The position numbers were made by a program, and so were the translations under genes. Positions 59,588-64,000 of a stretch of DNA of 64,000 bases are shown piece by piece. A model generated the notes under the pieces. The model was not told the origin of the DNA and ran no database searches. It saw only the letters and a list, made by a program, of their open reading frames with translations. Every line of letters begins with the position of its first letter. Positions within the stretch are counted from its first letter, which is position 1. The DNA is from JAEEJA01 sp036343175 (GTDB lineage: Bacteria; Bacillota; Clostridia; Lachnospirales; Lachnospiraceae). The stretch covers positions 73,969 through 137,968 of the forward strand of contig JAZASR010000001.1 of NCBI GenBank assembly GCA_036343175.1. The letters run 5' to 3'.

Positions 59588-59923
59588 ATGGAAAATACAG
59601 ACTGTATGAGGATAAGAGAGCATCCCATTCTTGGCGAGATCCCCAAGGGACGTAAGGTAACGTTCACGCATGACGGGCAGACACTGACCGGGTATGAGGG
59701 AGAGCCGATCGCCGAAGCCCTGCACGCAGCGGGAGTTATGGTTCACAGATATACGGCAAAGATGCATAAGCCGCGCGGGATCTTTTGTGCCATAGGCAGA
59801 TGTACGGACTGCGTAATGATCGTTAATGGAGAGCCAAATGTAAGGACGTGCATGACCCCTCTTAAAGAGGGCATGGTAGTAGAGACCCAGTACGGAACAT
59901 CAGCAAAAAAGTCAGATGACTAA
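59588..59923 (+). CDS. HcnA-like (2Fe-2S)-binding subunit
   Basis: A 111-residue [2Fe-2S] ferredoxin-like subunit, as in the alpha N-terminus of sarcosine oxidase and in HcnA-type dehydrogenases. The ligand pattern is FCAIGRCTDC and, later, RTCMTPL. Partner subunits are FAD dehydrogenases that oxidise amines or proline-like substrates. AGGAGG lies just before ATG 59588. Its expected FAD partner starts 21 bases downstream but is broken, so this subunit is probably orphaned. Confidence 0.85.
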   Translation: MENTDCMRIREHPILGEIPKGRKVTFTHDGQTLTGYEGEPIAEALHAAGVMVHRYTAKMHKPRGIFCAIGRCTDCVMIVNGEPNVRTCMTPLKEGMVVETQYGTSAKKSDD

Positions 59924-59944
59924 AAAGCAGTGGAGGAATATGCT

Positions 59945-60140
59945 ATGGAAAGGTTTGATCTTATAGTAGTTGGCGCCGGACCATCAGGGCTTTCGGCTGC
60001 CATAGAGGCAGCTAAGGCCGGAGCGCAAGTCGTGGTATTCGATGAGAACATGCGTCCGGGCGGACAGCTTTTTAAGCAGATCCATAAATTCTTTGGTTCA
60101 AAAGAGCACAGGGCCAGGATCTTCGGGATCGGCACCGGTC
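59945..60140 (+). pseudogene. HcnB-like FAD oxidoreductase, N-terminal fragment (chimeric frame runs to 60358)
   Basis: ATG 59945 follows GGAGGAA. The first 65 codons are a normal FAD fold (DLIVVGAGPSGLSAAIEA, VVFDENMRPGGQLFKQIHK). At about 60120-60150 the similarity stops and the same frame enters an amino-acid permease fragment. Some 350 residues of the dehydrogenase are missing. Confidence 0.8.
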
Positions 60141-60420
60141 AGCAGGAGCATCAATCATTGAACCTTGCTTCGTCGATCCCGGAAACATTCGGAATGCTGG
60201 GTCTGTCATTCTTCCTTTTTATCGGAAGTGAATTTGTTATTCCTATCGCACCGAATGTGAAAAACTCCCGCCGCAATATTCCTCTCTACCAGCGGTTCAC
60301 TGGCATTCATGATCCAGGTAGCGATCGTATTCTGGATGGTATCTTATATTATTTCTGACATAAATGTACTGATATTCCGAAGAAAGCGTAAAAAAAGGCT
60401 GTACCGGATCCATAGCGATT
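60141..60420 (+). pseudogene. APC-family amino-acid permease, two fragments
   Basis: From about 60150 the frame reads a membrane segment with GLSFFLFIGSEFVIPIAP and KNSRRNIPL, the middle of an amino-acid/polyamine permease. After about 60300 the permease C-terminus continues in another frame (AIVFWMVSYIISDINVLIFR, from about 60309). The N-terminal half and a middle part are gone. Confidence 0.75.
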
Positions 60421-60433
60421 TCCCCTTAAAAAT

Positions 60434-60476
60434 AAAAAAACGCAGAGAAGCAATAAGCGCTTCTCTGCATTTTTGT
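60434..60476 (+). terminator. Terminator after the permease fragments
   Basis: CGCAGAGAAGC and GCTTCTCTGC form a stem with a short AATAAGC-type loop, followed by ATTTTTG. An A-run before it makes it partly bidirectional. Confidence 0.85.
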
Positions 60477-60622
60477 TACGTTAATTATATGAAATAATAC
60501 AATAAAGTCAAGGGATTGTTATGTCACGTTCTTAAAGTTTAAGACAAATATTACATCATATGCGCTATAATAGATAGTGGACTGATACGGTATATCTGAT
60601 GACAAAAAAGGAGAATTATACA

Positions 60623-61189
60623 ATGGAAAAACTAACATTAGAAGAAGCAAAGAAGATAAATGCGACAATGGTCACCGAGGACCACCTGCTTCTGCATGCT
60701 GCTAACGTTGCAGCTGCCATGGGAGCCATGGCAGAACACTTCGGCGAAGATAAGGAGCATTGGGAGGCAGTAGGCTGGCTCCACGACTATGACTATGAAA
60801 AGTATCCGGAGGAGCATCTTAAGCATACAGAGGAGCCGCTTCGCGAACTTAAAGTGCCTGAGGAGGACATCCGCGCCATCATGGCTCATGGTTATTCGAT
60901 ATGCACAGAGGTCGAGCCTCTGACAAATATGGAAAAGAGCCTTTTCACAGTAGACGAGCTTACGGGTATAGTACAGGCAGCTGCCAGGATGCGTCCGAAT
61001 GGCATAACCGATATGGAACTCAAGAGCTTTATGAAAAAGTGGAAGGATAAAAAGTTCGCCGCTAAATGCAACAGGCCCCTGATCCTCAAGGGCTGCGAGA
61101 TGCTCGGCATGGACATAAAGGAGGTCGCAGCCATCGTGATCGAAGGCATGAAAGAGCATGCTGAAGAGCTGCATCTGACCGGAGAATAA
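60623..61189 (+). CDS. HD-domain hydrolase-like protein
   Basis: A 188-residue cytosolic HD-superfamily protein. Metal-site residues are visible in DHLLLHAANVAAAM, the HD pair in VGWLHDYDYEKYPEEH, and a later His in IMAHGYS. HD proteins of this small type are phosphohydrolases acting on nucleotides; the substrate is unknown. ATG 60623 follows AAAGGAG. A single-gene unit. Confidence 0.88.
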   Translation: MEKLTLEEAKKINATMVTEDHLLLHAANVAAAMGAMAEHFGEDKEHWEAVGWLHDYDYEKYPEEHLKHTEEPLRELKVPEEDIRAIMAHGYSICTEVEPLTNMEKSLFTVDELTGIVQAAARMRPNGITDMELKSFMKKWKDKKFAAKCNRPLILKGCEMLGMDIKEVAAIVIEGMKEHAEELHLTGE

Positions 61190-61254
61190 ACATAGATCAA
61201 AATACAGAAGATCATAATCAGCTCATTAATCATTCACAAGCTTTCAATTAATTA

Positions 61255-61307
61255 TTGCACTTTTGGCACCAATAATGTACAATGTTTACATAAAATGGCA
61301 TCAATAA
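61255..61307 (+). promoter_or_regulatory. Promoter with direct-repeat operator before the second intact AAA_14 gene
   Basis: TTGCAC (61255-61260), 17 bases, TACAAT (61278-61283). TGGCACCAATAA (61264-61275) lies in the spacer and TGGCATCAATAA (61296-61307) just after the start point, a direct repeat at 32-base period with one mismatch. It would suit an autorepressor. Confidence 0.6.
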
Positions 61308-61316
61308 GGAGCTTTT

Positions 61317-62645
61317 ATGTACAGAGAGATTACTGAACTGTTGAAAAAATGGAAGACAAAAAAGAACCGTAAGCCTTTAGTTATCACCGGAGTTAGGCAG
61401 TGCGGCAAGACATACATCATAAAGGACTTTGGTAAGAATGAGTTTTCAGACGCTGCTTATTTTATGTTTGAGAAAAACGCCAGGCTGCAGGCTGTCTTCG
61501 AAACGGATTATGATACGCGAAGAATCCTGTCAGAGCTCGAGTTAATATGCGGCCATAAAATAGAAGCAGGGAAAACTCTTGTAATATTTGACGAAATTCA
61601 GGCATGCCCTGACGCCATCGCGTCTTTGAAATTCTTCTGCGAAGAATGCAGAGAGCTGCACATAATAGCTGCCGGGTCATTGCTCGGAGTGGAAATTGGC
61701 AGGGAGAATATTTCCTTCCCTGTCGGCAAGGTAGACAGGATACAGATGTATCCCATGAATTTCAGGGAATTTATGATTGCAGCGGGATATGGAGAGCTCG
61801 CAGTGAAAGCTTCTGAAACGCCGAAAGGCAGTGAGCTGTCAGACCTTTACACAATTCCGCTTGAACGTGAACTGAGAAATTTCTACTATGTAGGCGGGAT
61901 GCCGGAAGCAGTCGGGGCGTGGATAGACGATCATTCCGTTTCGGATGTGGACGAGATACAGAGAGGGCTTTTAGATGGTTACGAGAATGATTTTTCAAAG
62001 CATGCTCCAAACGCAGAGGTACCAAGATTAAGGCTCTTATATAAATCTATTCCCGAACAGCTTGCTAAGGAAAATAATAAATTTGTGTTTTCGCATGTAA
62101 AAAAAAGCGCTCGGGCGAAGGAATTTGAGAACAGCTTATCGTGGCTTTTTGATGCAGGTCTTGCATATAAGCTCTGCCTTGTGGAAAACCCATGTCTGCC
62201 ACTGTCAATGTATGCCAATGATTCATATTTTAAATTATATATGTCTGATGTGGGGCTTCTCAGGTGCCGGACCAGAGTGCCATATAATGATCTCGTTGAA
62301 TGGAGAAGCGACAGCGTATATGCCGGGTTCAGGGGAGCGTTTACAGAAAATTTTGTACTGACGGAGCTGCTTTCATATGGAATCGAGCCATATTTCTGGA
62401 GATCCGGAAATTCCGCTGAGGTCGATTTTCTTTTTGAAAACAGAGGCATGGCGATACCACTTGAGGCGAAAGCTGAGATCCGGACCAAGGCACAGAGCTA
62501 TAAGAATTATTGTAAAAAATATCATCCGACACTTGGCTTCAGAGTATCATTTAAAAATGTGGGCATCAATATGATGGAAGATACAGAATCCATAAGTCTG
62601 CCCCTCTATATGTTGTGGAATATTTCTTCATACCTGAGTAAATGA
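61317..62645 (+). CDS. AAA_14/DUF4143 family ATPase
   Basis: A 442-residue ATPase of the same family as those at 40282 and 49370. Walker A is GVRQCGKTYIIKD at about 25, Walker B is LVIFDEIQACP at about 87, and sensor AAGSLLGV follows. The C-terminal DUF4143 half has FYYVGGMPEAV, SHVKKSARAKEFENSLSWL, KLYMSDVGLLRCR and FRGAFTENFVLTEL, ending in a PD-(D/E)XK-like fold (AEVDFLFENRG and IPLEAKAE). The start follows AAGGAGC. All main motifs are intact. The cellular role is not established. Confidence 0.93.
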   Translation: MYREITELLKKWKTKKNRKPLVITGVRQCGKTYIIKDFGKNEFSDAAYFMFEKNARLQAVFETDYDTRRILSELELICGHKIEAGKTLVIFDEIQACPDAIASLKFFCEECRELHIIAAGSLLGVEIGRENISFPVGKVDRIQMYPMNFREFMIAAGYGELAVKASETPKGSELSDLYTIPLERELRNFYYVGGMPEAVGAWIDDHSVSDVDEIQRGLLDGYENDFSKHAPNAEVPRLRLLYKSIPEQLAKENNKFVFSHVKKSARAKEFENSLSWLFDAGLAYKLCLVENPCLPLSMYANDSYFKLYMSDVGLLRCRTRVPYNDLVEWRSDSVYAGFRGAFTENFVLTELLSYGIEPYFWRSGNSAEVDFLFENRGMAIPLEAKAEIRTKAQSYKNYCKKYHPTLGFRVSFKNVGINMMEDTESISLPLYMLWNISSYLSK

Positions 62646-62960
62646 GGTACCTATGAATTATGATTCAGAAATGCTTCTGAAAATTAGTTAACGGTATCTG
62701 GCCCAAGTGTATCTGATCCCAAGTGTTTGCAGGGAAAGCGAAAATTGTCTTGCAAACAGGACTATATTCGCCAAAATATTACTTTATGGACAATGGACTG
62801 ACGACATCATCTGAGGGCGGGCTTACCACATCGCAGTTTGCCGGGATATCCGGGTTATAACACCTGTCATGCAGAAGTCAGTGATAAAGAGGGGTGTTGC
62901 ATTCGCTGGGAAGGATGCATGTGTAAGAATCAAGGATTGATAAGGAGTTGATGAAATAAG
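62646..62960. other. Intergenic region, nothing recognised
   Basis: About 315 bases without a gene. It contains a CCAAGTGT repeated at 62703 and 62721, and AAGGAG at 62941-62946, 14 bases before the YdcF start. I see no RNA gene or clear promoter. Confidence 0.4.
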
Positions 62961-63722
62961 ATGCATTTTCATATAAGCGTTCTGGTCTTTTCGGTCCTGG
63001 CGGTGCTTGCAGTGGTTTATGGATCCCTTGTCCTGGCAGTCGGATCAGGTTCGAAATTTTTTCTGGTCTGGTACGGAATAGCGCTGCTGCTGACCACCCT
63101 GGCTGTTCTGATCCGGCTGGGTAAATGGAAACAGATCTACATACCGGTACGGGTGGTTTTTCTTCTTATCGTCCTTATCGGATGCGTGACGGTTGCCGTC
63201 ACATGGGGACTGATCATGTCCGAATTCCGTTCGGAAGGGAAAGCTGATCTCGACTATATTGTCGTCCTGGGCGCACAGGTGAGAAAGTCCGGTCCGGGCG
63301 CACCTTTAAGGCAGCGCCTTGACCGGGCTGCAGCCTATATGGACGAGAATCACGGAACCATCTGTATAGTATCCGGAGGAAAGGGCTCGAACGAGCCGGA
63401 GGCAGAAGGAGATGCCATGAAAAAGTATCTTCTCAGCAGAGGAATCCCGGAAGAAAGGATCCTGGTTGAGAATAAGTCAGAGAATACGGAAGAAAACATT
63501 CGCTTCAGCGGGAAATTATTTGATCCGGGAAAAGCTGCAGTAGGAATCGTGACTAACAACTATCATGTCTACCGGGCGGTGAAGATAGCGTCAAAAGAGG
63601 GATATCGGCATGTCACAGGAATCGCCGCAGAATCTAACAGTTTTTACCTGGCCAATAATATGCTGCGCGAAACATTTGGGATTATGAAAGATCTTCTGAT
63701 AAAGAGACAGAGCAAAACTTAA
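62961..63722 (+). CDS. YdcF/SanA-like (DUF218) membrane protein
   Basis: A 253-residue protein with three N-terminal membrane helices (about 5-25, 30-50, 62-85) and an exported DUF218 domain. Family motifs are YIVVLGAQV, PLRQRLDRAAAYM, VSGGKGSNE and ENKSENTEENIRFS, and the end has VTNNYHVYRA. In SanA and YdcF this domain is linked with envelope or cell-wall precursor functions, but no firm activity is known. The ribosome site AAGGAG lies 14 bases before ATG 62961, longer than usual. A terminator follows at 63746. Confidence 0.9.
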   Translation: MHFHISVLVFSVLAVLAVVYGSLVLAVGSGSKFFLVWYGIALLLTTLAVLIRLGKWKQIYIPVRVVFLLIVLIGCVTVAVTWGLIMSEFRSEGKADLDYIVVLGAQVRKSGPGAPLRQRLDRAAAYMDENHGTICIVSGGKGSNEPEAEGDAMKKYLLSRGIPEERILVENKSENTEENIRFSGKLFDPGKAAVGIVTNNYHVYRAVKIASKEGYRHVTGIAAESNSFYLANNMLRETFGIMKDLLIKRQSKT

Positions 63723-63745
63723 GTGCGGCTTTCAGGTATCCAGAT

Positions 63746-63775
63746 GCACCTTGCAGATGTAAGGTGCTTTATTTG
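63746..63775 (+). terminator. Terminator after the YdcF gene
   Basis: GCACCTT and AAGGTGC form a stem around GCAGATGT, followed by TTTATTTG. Confidence 0.75.
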
Positions 63776-63842
63776 TTAGGGCGATTTAATAATAGAAAGA
63801 CGCTGGGTAAGTGCAAAAAAGTAAAGAAAATAAAAGTGATCC

Positions 63843-64000
63843 TGTACAATAAAAGTTGGCGACCTTTCCTCAAGGATTTCATTTATAATCAAGAGGAAAA
63901 AGGAGGCAACTACAATGGCAAAAAATCAACGCACCTACGACCACGAGTACAAAGTACAAGCCGTAAAGCTGGCGCAGGAAATGGGTTCTGCAGCTGCGGC
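63843..64000 (+). mobile_element. Left end of an IS3-family element (cut by window edge)
   Basis: TGTACAATAAAAGTTGG at 63843-63859 resembles the left terminal repeat of IS150-group elements (TGTAC...AAAAGTTGG). The orfA start follows at 63915. The right end lies outside the window. Confidence 0.6.
63915..64000 (+). CDS. IS3-family transposase orfA (partial)
   Basis: ATG 63915 follows AAAAGGAGG with 9-base spacing. The first 28 codons, MAKNQRTYDHEYKVQAVKLA and on, match the start of the orfA helix-turn-helix protein of IS3-family elements, which binds the terminal repeats. The rest is beyond the window edge. Confidence 0.8.
   Translation, partial: MAKNQRTYDHEYKVQAVKLAQEMGSAAA

Overview
The window looks like chromosome from an anaerobic Clostridia species, most likely Lachnospiraceae. 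The signs are moderate GC, strong AGGAGG-type ribosome binding sites, 17-bp-spaced sigma-A promoters, a NiaR-type NAD regulon, a DUF951 protein, a 2[4Fe-4S] ferredoxin, an oxygen-independent glycerol-3-phosphate oxidation set and DHHW/MBOAT acylation genes. All family assignments come from reading motifs; no database search was run.

Layout. (1) 0.5-4.3 kb: a lactococcin-972-type bacteriocin locus (response regulator, sensor kinase, secreted peptide, short membrane protein, ABC ATPase). The kinase is frameshifted, the ATPase has an in-frame stop and the membrane protein is short, so the locus looks decayed. (2) 4.6-8.4 kb: class I aminotransferase, HisC, PlsC and a small membrane protein. (3) 8.5-20.8 kb: envelope block with a class A PBP, a zinc-ribbon protein, DUF4358, DHHW, MBOAT and DHHW proteins (a probable extracellular O-acylation set), ClpX with a long acidic linker, tRNA-Arg(CCT), a DacA-type carboxypeptidase and ferredoxin. 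(4) 21-33.4 kb: three very large unusual proteins (TPR plus degenerate AAA+ domain; orphan 5'-nucleotidase C-domain with Ig-like modules; C-type lectin/repeat/LRR surface protein) and an M29 aminopeptidase. (5) 33.4-38.3 kb: an IS3 remnant, then the NAD regulon: nadB-nadC-niaR leftward and nadA rightward from two mirror-image promoters around a perfect dyad.

(6) 38.3-47.2 kb: hicBA, an MmcQ-alkyltransferase fusion, tadA, an AAA_14/DUF4143 ATPase preceded by five 23-bp iterons, a YigZ protein, rarA, a small membrane protein, an Orn/Lys/Arg decarboxylase and galM. (7) 47.3-50.3 kb: DUF951, HAD phosphatase with a duplicated start region, an antitoxin tail, a broken secreted protein, and a 1.2-kb segment with 35-bp inverted repeats enclosing a deleted ATPase gene and a nuclease/transposase fragment. 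(8) 50.4-55.9 kb: rpsF-ssb-rpsR with a structured leader, a GH3 glycosidase, DUF5662 and PAP2 proteins. (9) 56-60.5 kb: a three-gene glycerol-3-phosphate-dehydrogenase-like operon, then a divergent HcnA-like [2Fe-2S] gene followed by a chimeric pseudogene. (10) 60.6-64 kb: HD protein, another AAA_14 ATPase, YdcF protein and the start of an IS3-family element cut by the window edge.

The main theme is a stable housekeeping and envelope backbone interrupted by small decaying accessory islands. The strongest candidates for new biology are the decayed bacteriocin locus, the 1014-residue protein with an inactivated CbbX/SpoVK-like domain, the orphan nucleotidase-domain surface protein, the repeat-bearing lectin/LRR protein, the symmetric nad control region and the iteron array before an AAA_14 ATPase gene.
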